Shown piece by piece: positions 1-10,100 of a DNA stretch of 64,000 nt. The notes below the pieces were generated by a model. That model searched no databases, was not told the DNA's origin, and saw nothing but the letters and a program-made list of their open reading frames with translations. Made by a program: the position numbers and the translations under genes. The DNA comes from Leptolyngbya sp. SIO1E4. Lineage in GTDB: Bacteria > Cyanobacteriota > Cyanobacteriia > Phormidesmidales > Phormidesmidaceae. Within the stretch, counting starts at the first letter, position 1. Each line of letters starts with the position of its first letter. The stretch is taken from assembly GCA_010672825.2 (NCBI GenBank), contig JAAHFU020000004.1, forward strand, positions 124,001-188,000, written 5' to 3'.

Positions 1-3000
1 CGATGCCTCTAAAGGCAGGGGCTCAAAACGTACTGGATCAAACGTTTGCACCCAGCGGTTATGCCCCCGGTAAGCAACTACCCGCTCAGAAATCGGGCGC
101 TCCAGCTCGGTCAGGAGTTGATCAATCAGTTTCGCTTGCTGCCAGCTGCCGCCTGCAGGAAGCACCACATCAATACTGCAGCAACTGATAGAGGGGTATT
201 CTTGGGGGATGACTTTGACAGGGCCTAAGAGCGTCGCCTTAGCTGGTACCAGGCTTTCTTCGCCCGTCACCGACTGCAAGCCGTTCGAGACCACCGTCAG
301 CTCTAACCCTTCATTCAGATTCTGCTTTCCCAAGGCTTGAGCCAGAAACAACAAACTGTAGAATCCGGTTGCTTGCGCTTCCTGCGTGCCAGTTAGTCCG
401 GTTTCAGCCTCACTGGCAGTCGTGATATTCCACAAATGGATAATCTTGGCTGGCTGATGATGGGTTAGTAGGTCCTTGAGTAAGACGTCATAGTCATCCT
501 TTTGGCCCGGATTGAGGGTATATAAATTCTCACTCGGGTGAGCAAACTCGGCCCCTCTTTTGACCGTAATCACAGGTTGGATTTGCGCTCGTAGCTTCTT
601 GACCAACTGTTCCCCGACGCCACAGTCATCCAGAAACACCACTGTAGAAGACAGAGACGAATTCGATGCAGCTGATGGCATGGGGCTGGAAAGAACCGAT
701 TGTTTCCAGCCAGGCACATAGAACCAATCCGCAATATCCGAATGCTTTTTCAAGGAAACGGGGGTGAAGCGATCTGCACCTTCTCCTGGTTTAGGTGGAT
801 CAATCCAATAACGCTGGCGCTCAAAGGGATAGGTGGGCAACGGCAAACGATGACGTTGCTCGTGCGCGTAAAAACCCGACCAATCCACTTCGCCCCCCGC
901 TAACCATAACTGACCCAACGCCTTCAGCAAAAAGGCCACATCCGAACCCGGTTCCTTGGGATGTCGTACCGAAGACTGCACGACCTGCTCCGCCGCTTTC
1001 GCGGGGTGCCGTTTCGCTAAGGTCGTTAAGCTCCGTCCCGGGCCGACCTCCAACAGAATCTGCGTCGGGTCTTGCAACAACACCGCCAACCCCGACGCCC
1101 AACGCACCGGGTGCCGGAGATGTCTCGCCCAATATACCGGGTCAGTGGCCTCCTTCGAGGTAATCCAAGTGCCTGTGACATTGGAGAGGTAGGGAATTTG
1201 AGGCGCACTCAGGCACACTTGCTTCACCCTTTGGATGAACGTATCGAGTATCGGTTCCATCATCGGGGAATGGAACGCATGGGAGGTGTGTAAACGGCGA
1301 CTATCAATCCCTTGGGCTGCCAACTGACGCTCGAAAGACTCAATGGCGGTCGTTTCTCCCGACACCACACAAGCGGCAGGACCGTTGATGACCGCCAGCG
1401 AGAGGCTGTTGGGGAGTAGTGGAGTCACCTCGGCTTCGGGCAGGGGCACTGCGAGCATGCTCCCAGAGGGCAATCCCTGCATCAGCTGGCCGCGAGCCGC
1501 GACCAGTGCTAAGGCATCTTCTAAAGACAAGACACCCGCTAGCGTCGCGGCGACATATTCGCCAATGCTGTGACCCATCATGGCACGCGGACGCACCCCC
1601 CATGCCTGCCAGAGTTGGGCCAAGGCATACTCAATGACAAACAGCGCCGGTTGGGTTATCGCTGTCTGCTGCAGCTGCTCAGTAGCCGCTTCTACCTGCT
1701 CTGCAGGAGGATAGAGGACTGTGGTGCGCAGATCGTAGCCTAGGTGCGGTTCGAGGAGGTCACAGCAGCGATCAACTGATTCAGCAAAGGTGGCCTCACA
1801 GCGATAGAGCTCTTGGGCCATGTTTACGTACTGAACTCCCTGCCCCGAGAATAAAAACACTACGGGCCGTTCCCCAGGCTCTTGAAAGTGCGTCCCCACC
1901 TGCTCTGGTTCCAAGTTCTTCAGCGCCTCAGTCGCTGAATCAATGTCCTGGCAAACCACTATGCGACGATGGTCGAAGGCACGCCGCCCCATGCTCAAGG
2001 TGTACGCCACATCCGCCAATTGCAGCTCACTATGCAAGTATTGGGCCAAATTCGCCGTAGCCGTCTCAAGGGCTGAGCTGGTTTTGGCCGAGAGCAGAAG
2101 TAGTTGCCAGGGACGAGAGGGGCCAGAAGGCTCGATTGCCGGGGCTTCTTCGAGGATCACATGGGCATTGGTGCCACCGATACCAAAAGAACTCACCCCA
2201 GCCCGACGCGGCGTCCCGTTAGCCTCCCAGGGTGAAAGCTGAGTATTGACGTAAAAGGGACTGTTGGAAAAATCGATTTTGGGATTAGGCGATTCAAAGT
2301 GGAGACTAGGGGGGATTTGTTGGTGCTTCAACGCCAGCACAGTTTTGATTAGACCAGCAACACCAGCTGCGGTATCAAGATGTCCCACATTAGTTTTGAC
2401 CGAACCAATGGCACAAAACTCCTTTTTCTGAGTACTGGCAGAAAAAGCTTCTTTGAGGGCGGCAGCTTCAATCGGATCGCCCAGTGGTGTTCCCGTGCCA
2501 TGAGCTTCGATATAAGTAATGGTTTCAGAGTCTATACCCGCTAAGGCTTGAGCCTCCAAAATCACAGCGGCTTGACCATCAATGCTGGGAGCTGTATAGC
2601 CCACTTTCAAAGCACCATCGTTATTGATAGCTGAGCCTTTAATGACGGCTTCAATATGATCGCCATCGGCTAGGGCATCTTCTAATCGTTTGAGCACTAC
2701 AATGCCTAACCCATTACCGCCAATTGTTCCTTGGGATTGAGCGTCAAAGGCACGACAATGACCATCAGGAGACATAATCATACCCTCCTGATATAAATAT
2801 CCAGCCTTCTGCGGTAGGTGGATTGACACACCCCCCGCCAGAGCTATGTCACATTCACCATTCAGCAAACTCTGACAAGCCAGGTGAACAGCAACTAATG
2901 AAGTAGAACAGGCCGTTTGAACCGTGAGACTTGGCCCTTTTAAATCCAGTTTGTAAGAAATGCGGGTAGACAAGAAATCCTTATCGTTACCAAGCATCAG

Positions 3001-3462
3001 TTGGTAGCCAATGATGGCAGCTTCAGAAGCAAGAGTTGGATAGATATTATTAGGTAAATACGTGTTCATGCCAACACCTGCATAAACACCGATAGAACCC
3101 TCATAGGTTTCAGAGTTATAACCGGCCTTTTCAACGACTTCCCATGCATGCTCTAAGAAAAGACGTTGTTGCGGATCAGTCATTTCTGCTTCGCTAGCAC
3201 TGAGGTCGAAAAAGGCAGCATCAAACCGATCAATGCCTGTAAGAACACTGTGGGCCTTGACGTAATGAGGATCCTTGATCAAACCAGGGGCTACCCCTGC
3301 AGCGAGAAGCTCACTATCTTCGAAGAAGCTAATTGACTCTACACCATTGCGCAAATTCCGCCAAAACACCTCGATATTTTCTGCCCCTGGGAAACGGCAA
3401 GACATACCAATAATGGCTACTTCTATATCATTTAGAGGATTTGACGAATGCGGCTTGCTCAT
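1..3462 (-). CDS. Type I PKS module, KS-AT-(KR...), truncated by window edge
   Basis: The reading frame opens at ATG 3462 and runs without a stop for 1154 codons to the window edge, so the C-terminus is missing. A KS lies at about residues 12-435, with the active-site Cys in a TACSTSL motif near residue 181 and the HGTGT and NVGHL histidine motifs. An AT follows, with GHSIGEY near residue 630 and HAFHS, the pattern for malonyl-CoA. The WFYVPGWK segment after the AT opens the structural half of a KR; the catalytic half lies outside. An AAAGG Shine-Dalgarno sits 8 nt before the start, and the start overlaps the upstream NRPS stop as ATGA, implying translational coupling. It should extend the chain delivered by the 3459-7136 NRPS with malonate. 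Later domains and release cannot be judged. Confidence 0.95.
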   Translation of the reverse strand, partial: MSKPHSSNPLNDIEVAIIGMSCRFPGAENIEVFWRNLRNGVESISFFEDSELLAAGVAPGLIKDPHYVKAHSVLTGIDRFDAAFFDLSASEAEMTDPQQRLFLEHAWEVVEKAGYNSETYEGSIGVYAGVGMNTYLPNNIYPTLASEAAIIGYQLMLGNDKDFLSTRISYKLDLKGPSLTVQTACSTSLVAVHLACQSLLNGECDIALAGGVSIHLPQKAGYLYQEGMIMSPDGHCRAFDAQSQGTIGGNGLGIVVLKRLEDALADGDHIEAVIKGSAINNDGALKVGYTAPSIDGQAAVILEAQALAGIDSETITYIEAHGTGTPLGDPIEAAALKEAFSASTQKKEFCAIGSVKTNVGHLDTAAGVAGLIKTVLALKHQQIPPSLHFESPNPKIDFSNSPFYVNTQLSPWEANGTPRRAGVSSFGIGGTNAHVILEEAPAIEPSGPSRPWQLLLLSAKTSSALETATANLAQYLHSELQLADVAYTLSMGRRAFDHRRIVVCQDIDSATEALKNLEPEQVGTHFQEPGERPVVFLFSGQGVQYVNMAQELYRCEATFAESVDRCCDLLEPHLGYDLRTTVLYPPAEQVEAATEQLQQTAITQPALFVIEYALAQLWQAWGVRPRAMMGHSIGEYVAATLAGVLSLEDALALVAARGQLMQGLPSGSMLAVPLPEAEVTPLLPNSLSLAVINGPAACVVSGETTAIESFERQLAAQGIDSRRLHTSHAFHSPMMEPILDTFIQRVKQVCLSAPQIPYLSNVTGTWITSKEATDPVYWARHLRHPVRWASGLAVLLQDPTQILLEVGPGRSLTTLAKRHPAKAAEQVVQSSVRHPKEPGSDVAFLLKALGQLWLAGGEVDWSGFYAHEQRHRLPLPTYPFERQRYWIDPPKPGEGADRFTPVSLKKHSDIADWFYVPGWKQSVLSSPMPSAASNSSLSSTVVFLDDCGVGEQLVKKLRAQIQPVITVKRGAEFAHPSENLYTLNPGQKDDYDVLLKDLLTHHQPAKIIHLWNITTASEAETGLTGTQEAQATGFYSLLFLAQALGKQNLNEGLELTVVSNGLQSVTGEESLVPAKATLLGPVKVIPQEYPSISCCSIDVVLPAGGSWQQAKLIDQLLTELERPISERVVAYRGHNRWVQTFDPVRFEPLPLEAS

Positions 3463-6400
3463 TTAGCTTTACCTTTGCTTTTATGTGTTGATCGATATTG
3501 TTGTCTGAATTGCCTTTTTTTCATCAAGGAAGCGTTACGAACATTACGAGCTTCAGCACGAGCTAAACCTTTCTGAGCATAAGGTTGTTCATTTTGCTGC
3601 TGACTCAAATGTTTAGCCAAGGATCGTACAGTTGGATATTTGAAAAATTCAACAATTGATAGTTCTTGTTCAAAGATATCGTTTAATCTTGCCTGAATCT
3701 TGACCAGAAGTAATGAATGACCTCCAACGTTAAAGAAATTGTCATTAATACCGACTTTTTCTAATTGCAGTATCTCTTGCCAAACAGCAGCAATAATTCT
3801 TTCTGTTTCTGTTTGAGGTAGGACATAAGTTTCTGCTAATTGTGGACGACTTTCTGGTGCGGGTAGGGCCCCTCGGTCTACTTTGCCATTGGGTGTTAGG
3901 GGAATCGCATCCAACACCACAAAAGCTGAAGGAACCATATAGTTAGGTAGCTTCTCCCGAACAAAGCCTTGTAATTGATTGATGGTAGGAACCTGTTCTT
4001 GGTTGAAAACCAAATATGCAACGATTCGCTGATCGCCTGGATGATCTTCCCGAACAAAAACAATGACCTCATGTATTGCCGGGTGTTGAAGCAAAGCGGC
4101 TTCAATCTCTTCTAATTCAATACGAAAACCACGAATCTTGACCTGATGATCAATCCGCCCTAAGAATTTGATGTCTCCGTTAGGTAAATAGCAACACAAG
4201 TCTCCCGTTTTGTAGAGAATTGCTTGTTCGTTATTGGTTATTAGTTGTTTGTTCTTGGTTCTTGGGTGTTGCTTCTTTATTCTTCGTTCTTCGTTCTTCG
4301 TTCTACCCTGTGGGAAGGGCATAGCTCTATATTCTTCGTTCTTGGTTTCGTCAGCTCCTATCTCCTGACTCCTATCTTCTATCTCCTGCTTTCCGACTTC
4401 CGAACTCCGAATTCCGACTTCTGACTTCCGAATTCCGACTTCGACAAACGGATTTGGCACAAACCGCTCTGCCGTCAGATCAGGTCGATTTAGATAGCCT
4501 CGTGCTAGCCCCACACTGCCGATATGTAATTCACCGGGTACACCGATAGGAACTAGCTGTCCGGCAGCATCAAGGAGATAGATTTGGGTATTCGCAATAG
4601 GGCGGCCAATCGGTGGTTTTTGACTCGCATCTGTGCATTCATAAACGGTGGCACAAACAGTCGCTTCAGTCGGTCCGTAGGCATTGAAGAAACGACGATG
4701 CTGAGACCATGCTGCTATTAGTTCTGGGGCACAAGCTTCGCCGGCAACAATGATAGTGCGTAAGGCTGGTAATTCTTCTGCAGGCAGAACAGCAAGGGCT
4801 GTCGGAGGCAGTGTGACATGCGTTATCGCTTGGTCACGCAACAACTTCATTAAAGCCTGGCCTGGGAGGAAGGACGCTGATGTTCCCAAACACAGGGTCG
4901 CCCCCGAACCAAGCGCCATAACAATCTCCCAAATTGAGGCGTCAAAGCTGAGGGAAGCGAATTGGAGCACTCGACTGCCGGGTTGGACATGAAAGCGTCG
5001 AATTTGCTCCTTGGCTAAGTTGCATAATCCTCGATGAGCGACTAAAACACCCTTCGGTTTGCCTGTAGACCCAGAAGTATAAATGACATAAGCCAGGTTC
5101 TCGGGTTTACACTCAACAGCAAGGTTTTCTTTACTTTGTGAAAGAATCAGTTCCCAGTCGCTATCCAACTCAACCCTATTGGCTTGATGGTTAGGTAGCT
5201 GTTGACCTAACTTCTTACTCGTCAATAGCACCGACATTTGTGAATCGGCCAACATGTACGCTAGGCGCTCTGGGGGATAGGCGGGGTCTAAGGGAACATA
5301 GGCTCCACCGGCCTTGAGAACCCCCAGCACAGCAATCATCATCGCGATCGCTCGCTCCAGACAGATGCCCACCAATGTCTCTGGTTGGACATTTCGCTGG
5401 CGCAGATAATGGGCTAACTGATTAGCTTGTTGATTGAGTTCCCGATAGGTGAGCTGCTGCTTTTCAAATACGATCGCCACAGCATCAGGCGTCTTCTCTA
5501 CCTGAGCCTCAAACAATTGATGGATACAAACATCCTGAGGATACGGTGTCTGCGTTTGATTCCATTCCCGCAATAGCTGATGTCGTTCAGCTTCAGTTAG
5601 CAGGGGTAATTGATCGATTCGCTGTTGGGGATCAACCGCGATCGCCTCCAGCAAGGTTTGGAAGTGCCCCTTCATCCGGCGAACCCTGGCCGCATCAAAC
5701 AAGTCGGTATTGTATTCCCAGGAACCCTCCAATCCCACATCCGTTTCCACAATGTCCAACCGCAAATCAAGCACCGCTCTTGTGCTTTCAACCGGAAACG
5801 GTGTCAGGGTTAATTCCGGCAATTCAAATCGTTGTGCTTGCGGTATATTTTGCAGGGCAAACGACACTTGGAAGAGTGGGTTATGGTTGATACTCCGTTC
5901 CGGCTGCAGTTCCTCCACAAGTTTTTCAAAGGGTAGATCCTGATTCGCATAGGCTCCTATCGTTCCTTCCCGGACTCGACCGAGGAGCTCCTCAAAGGTC
6001 GGGTTGCCAGCAAGATCTGTGCGCAGGACTAAGGTGTTGACAAAAAAGCCAATCAGTCCTTCAACTTCAGCCTGTGTACGGTTAGCAATAGGGGAGCCAA
6101 CAATGATATCGGTTTGCCCAGCGTAGCGGTAGAGCAAAACCTTAAAGGCTGCCAACAAGGTCATAAACAGCGTCGCCTCAGCTTTATGACTCAATGCTTT
6201 CAGAGCTTGAGTCAAGTGCTTGGACAACCGGAAGGATTGTCCTGCCCCTCGGTAAGTCGGAACAGCAGGGCGAGGATGATCGGTCGGGAGTTGCAGCAGA
6301 GGCGGCGCATTAGCCAACTGCCGTTTCCAGTAAGCCAATTGCGACTTGAGGTTTTCTCCTTGCAATTCTTGCCGTTGCCAAACCGCGAAATCAGCATATT

Positions 6401-7136
6401 GGATGGGTAGCTCCGGCAGCGATGAAGATTTGCCGGTCAAGAAGGCTTGGTAAAGGTCAGACAGCTCACGAATGATGACACCCAGTGACCAGGTATCGTA
6501 GACCGTATGGTGAATGGTAAATAGCAGGACATGATTGTCTTGACTCAGCCGCAGCAGCGTCCAGCGCAATAAGGGACCTTGAACCAAGTCAAAGGGGCGT
6601 TGATTCTGCTCAGTTGCCAGTCGGTAAGCCTCTTTTTGCTGCTCTGCTTCTGACAGTTCGCTTAGGTCTACCAGGGGGATTGCCAAAGTCAGCTGAGGGG
6701 CAATGATCTGTACAGGTTGCCCATCCAGCACCTTGAAAGTCGTCCGCAGAACTTCATGACGCTGCACTATTTGGTTAACACTTTGCTCCAGTGCCACCAC
6801 GTTCAGAGTGCCTGTTAGCTGTACAGCTAGATGTTCATTATAAAAAGGGTTATCAGGTTCCAACTGTTGGAGAAACCACAACCGCTGCTGCGCAAATGAG
6901 AGGGGTAAATGGGTATGACGTGGAATCAGCAGAATCAATTCAGCCCTAGAACGAGAAGCAAAATCTGCTCTTTGCAGAAATTCGATGATTTCTGGTTTGC
7001 GCTCAGCTATCTGATTCCGTAGGTTGGAGGTCAATATATTTTTAGGCACATGACACCGCAAACTACCGTTCTCGATCCGCAACTTTACACCCAGTTCGCT
7101 AATTTCGAATAAAAATTCATCAACAGATTGTTTCAT
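3459..7136 (-). CDS. NRPS module TubC-C-A-PCP, predicted Phe
   Basis: This is a 1225-residue single-module NRPS. Residues 1-55 form a TubC-type N-terminal docking domain. A condensation domain follows (about 78-510), with HHTVYDT at 209-215; the last Gly of HHxxxDG is Thr, while His210 and Asp214 are kept. The A domain carries YTSGSTGKPKG, FDASIW, TLPPT, IIVAGE, NAYGPTE and NGKVDR, giving the pocket code DAWTIAAVCK, which differs by one residue from the GrsA Phe code. A 76-residue repeat-derived insertion interrupts the A domain between core motifs A6 and A7. The PCP has its phosphopantetheine Ser near 1141 (GGHSL). The C-terminal tail is very basic (ends KGKAK). The start overlaps the upstream PKS stop as ATGA, with GAGG 7 nt before it. 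Confidence 0.95.
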   Translation of the reverse strand: MKQSVDEFLFEISELGVKLRIENGSLRCHVPKNILTSNLRNQIAERKPEIIEFLQRADFASRSRAELILLIPRHTHLPLSFAQQRLWFLQQLEPDNPFYNEHLAVQLTGTLNVVALEQSVNQIVQRHEVLRTTFKVLDGQPVQIIAPQLTLAIPLVDLSELSEAEQQKEAYRLATEQNQRPFDLVQGPLLRWTLLRLSQDNHVLLFTIHHTVYDTWSLGVIIRELSDLYQAFLTGKSSSLPELPIQYADFAVWQRQELQGENLKSQLAYWKRQLANAPPLLQLPTDHPRPAVPTYRGAGQSFRLSKHLTQALKALSHKAEATLFMTLLAAFKVLLYRYAGQTDIIVGSPIANRTQAEVEGLIGFFVNTLVLRTDLAGNPTFEELLGRVREGTIGAYANQDLPFEKLVEELQPERSINHNPLFQVSFALQNIPQAQRFELPELTLTPFPVESTRAVLDLRLDIVETDVGLEGSWEYNTDLFDAARVRRMKGHFQTLLEAIAVDPQQRIDQLPLLTEAERHQLLREWNQTQTPYPQDVCIHQLFEAQVEKTPDAVAIVFEKQQLTYRELNQQANQLAHYLRQRNVQPETLVGICLERAIAMMIAVLGVLKAGGAYVPLDPAYPPERLAYMLADSQMSVLLTSKKLGQQLPNHQANRVELDSDWELILSQSKENLAVECKPENLAYVIYTSGSTGKPKGVLVAHRGLCNLAKEQIRRFHVQPGSRVLQFASLSFDASIWEIVMALGSGATLCLGTSASFLPGQALMKLLRDQAITHVTLPPTALAVLPAEELPALRTIIVAGEACAPELIAAWSQHRRFFNAYGPTEATVCATVYECTDASQKPPIGRPIANTQIYLLDAAGQLVPIGVPGELHIGSVGLARGYLNRPDLTAERFVPNPFVEVGIRKSEVGIRSSEVGKQEIEDRSQEIGADETKNEEYRAMPFPQGRTKNEERRIKKQHPRTKNKQLITNNEQAILYKTGDLCCYLPNGDIKFLGRIDHQVKIRGFRIELEEIEAALLQHPAIHEVIVFVREDHPGDQRIVAYLVFNQEQVPTINQLQGFVREKLPNYMVPSAFVVLDAIPLTPNGKVDRGALPAPESRPQLAETYVLPQTETERIIAAVWQEILQLEKVGINDNFFNVGGHSLLLVKIQARLNDIFEQELSIVEFFKYPTVRSLAKHLSQQQNEQPYAQKGLARAEARNVRNASLMKKRQFRQQYRSTHKSKGKAK
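4218..4445. repeat. Short direct-repeat tract inserted in frame in an NRPS A domain
   Basis: These 228 nt are built from several families of short tandem repeats: ttcttcg units, ctcctatcttct-like units, and ttccgac/ttccgaa units. They encode 76 polar residues between PNPF and LYKTGD of the A domain. The paralogous A domain at 16445-19900 has only seven residues there. The frame stays open. The tract resembles the short tandem repeats that litter cyanobacterial intergenic DNA, so its presence inside a megasynthase gene is unusual. Confidence 0.85.
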
Positions 7137-10100
7137 AATTCAACCTCTATCGTCTCTTCCAGATCGAGGCCAATAGGCGCTTGTAGTTGCTGAACTGTAT
7201 AAAGAATCTTCTCAATGTACTGTGCGATTTCAGCCACAGTACCTTTGCTAAATAGGCTATCCATGGACAACTCTACATGAAATGCCTTGCGCACTTGAGA
7301 TATGAGCTGCATCATCACTAGCGAATCACCGCCGAGTTCAAAGAAATTATCGTGGATTCCTACCTGCTTAATTCCAAGCATTTCCTGCCAGATGTCAGCA
7401 AGCTTTTGCTCGATTTCATTCCTAGGGGCCAAATAAGCACTCTGTAAGTCTGGTCTTTGATAAAGTGAGGCTCTTGAATCAATAGCTTTATCTCTTAGGG
7501 ATCTAGGGGAAGTCCACTTCTTGAGCCTGAGCTGCAGGTCTCCAGTCGAGACCACTATCTGATGATAAAACTCTCCTCTGGATAGAATGCGTTGAAATGC
7601 ATCGACTCCTTCTTCTGGCGTAACAATAAATTTAGTCAAACCGGTCTGGTTAAACTCAACTCGCTTCCTTTCCTCTTCCACTTGCCACGTATCCCAATTC
7701 AAACTGAACCAAGGAACAGGATTCGCCTTATTCTGTTGGGCAGTGAATGCATCCATGAAGAGATTGGCTGCTCCATAAGCAACATAACCTAGACCACCTA
7801 AAACCGAGGATAAAGAAGACATCAATACACAAAAATCTAGCGCTTGACCTTGCAAAACCTCTTCCAAAACTAAAAGTCCATAGACTTTGGATTGAAACTG
7901 CTGCTCACACTCAATTTTATTGAGCTGTGCAATCGTGCTAAATGAGTTTCCTTCAACAATCCCAGCAGCGTGGATAACCCCATGAAGCTGACCAAACTGC
8001 TGTTGTGTCAGCTTCATAGCCTCTCTCATTTGGGCTGAATCTCCCACATCTGCACTCAGCACTAATACCTCCGCACCTAGTGCTTCAAGGTTTCGGACTT
8101 TGCCAATCTTCTGGCTGACACTATTTGTCTCCTCATGAGTTGCTATCCAGCTATCCCACTCCTCCCGTACCGGAAAGACCGAACGCCCAGTCAGCACTAA
8201 TTTCGCTTGAACTTCTTCAGCCAAATATTTCGCCAAGACTAGGCCCAGCCCACCCAGCCCGCCTGTAATTAGATAAACCCCCTCCTCTCTTAATCGTGGG
8301 GTCTCTTCAACGGATTCATCCAACCGCACTGATTCAAACGTTTGCACCCAGCGATTATGGCCTCGATAAGCAATCAGCTGCCCAGAAATCGGACGTCTTA
8401 GTTCAGCGAGAAGGTGGTCTATCAACTTCTCCTGTTGCCAACTTCCTGCAGAGGAAAGCACCACATCAATGCTGCGGCAACTGATAGTTTGATACTCTTG
8501 GGAGATGACTTTTACAGGCCCTAACAACGTCGCTTTCTCCGGAGAAAGGGGTTCTTCTCCCGTCACCAACTGCAGTCCGTTAGAAACCACTGTAAGGGTC
8601 AACTCCTCACTCAGATTTTGCTTGCTCAGCACTTTGGCCAGAGACAGCAGGCTGTAGAATCCTATCTCCTGGGCTTTCTTAGCCGCTTTAACTCCTAAAC
8701 CAGACTCACTCAACGCCGTGACATTCCACATATGAATAATTTGTTCTGGAAACTGTTGCTGCGCTAGAAGGTCTTGGAGAAGGGTGTCATAATCATCACT
8801 TCTTCCTGGATTAAGTGTGTATTGCCCCTCACTCAGTTGGGCAAACTCTGGTCCGACTTTGACTGTAATCACGCGCTGATTTTGCGCTTGGAGCCTCTCT
8901 ATCAAACGAGCTCCCAAGCCACGATCATCCACAAACACCAACGTGAAAGACTTGGGTGATGTGGATGCTGCTAGCTGGATGGGGATGGGAGAGACCGATT
9001 GCTTCCAAGTAGGCACATAGAACCAATTAGAAATATCCGAATTCTTTGCCAACGACACTGAAACTGAGCGATCTCCTTCTATTGATTTTGGCGGGTCAAT
9101 CCAATAACGCTGGCGCTCAAAGGGGTAGGTGGGTAAAGGTAATCGATGACGTTGCTCGTGAGCGTAGAATCCTGGCCAACTGATGTCCACTCCAGCTAGC
9201 CACAAACGACCTAAGGTTTGCAGCAAAAACCTCACATCCGATTGCGGCTCTTTGGCATGATGCAAGGAACTTAGGGCTTGTTGTTTGGCTTGGGGCTGCA
9301 AATGCTGGGTAGTAAGTGTGCTTAAAGTTCGACCTGGACCAACCTCTAAGAACACCCCTGTACACTCCTCTAACAGACGCAATATCCCAGTAGAAAATCG
9401 CACCGTTTGCCGCAGATGTTGCCCCCAGTAATTAGGACTGATCGCTTGCTCAGCAGTAATCCAATCACCCGTCATATTGGAAATAAAGCGAAGGCGGGGC
9501 GGATTGAGTTTGACTTGTTTGAGTGCTTCGACAAAAGGAGCCACGATAGGTTCCATCATCTCGGAGTGGAAGGCATGCGAAGTCTGTAACAGCCGACATT
9601 TAATTCCTTGAGCCGATAGTTGCTCTTGTAGTGAGGAGATCGCCTCCTGAGGGCCGGACACGACGCAAGCACAGGGACCGTTAATAGCGGCGAGTTGACA
9701 AGAGATGCCCTTCTGGTCCAATTGCTCCAACCAAGATTGCACCTGCTCTTCTGGTAGCGGAATCGCCAACATATTTCCAGGCGGTAACTGTTGCATCAGT
9801 TTTGCCCGCGTTGCCACTACGATTAACGCATCTTCAAGCGAGAACACCCCGGCAATTGTTGCAGCAACATATTCCCCAATGCTGTGACCAATCATGGCCT
9901 CAGGACAAACTCCCCATTCCTGCCATAATTGAGCCAAAGCATATTCAATCACAAACAGAGCTGGTTGAGTAATCTCAGTCCGTTGCAGGTGTTGTGAGGC
10001 TGTTTCAATCTGACCTTCCTGGGGGAAGAGTATCTGGCGAATATCAAGCTTAAGCTGAGGGTGTAGAATCTGAGCGCAAGCATCAACCTGTTGCTTGAAG

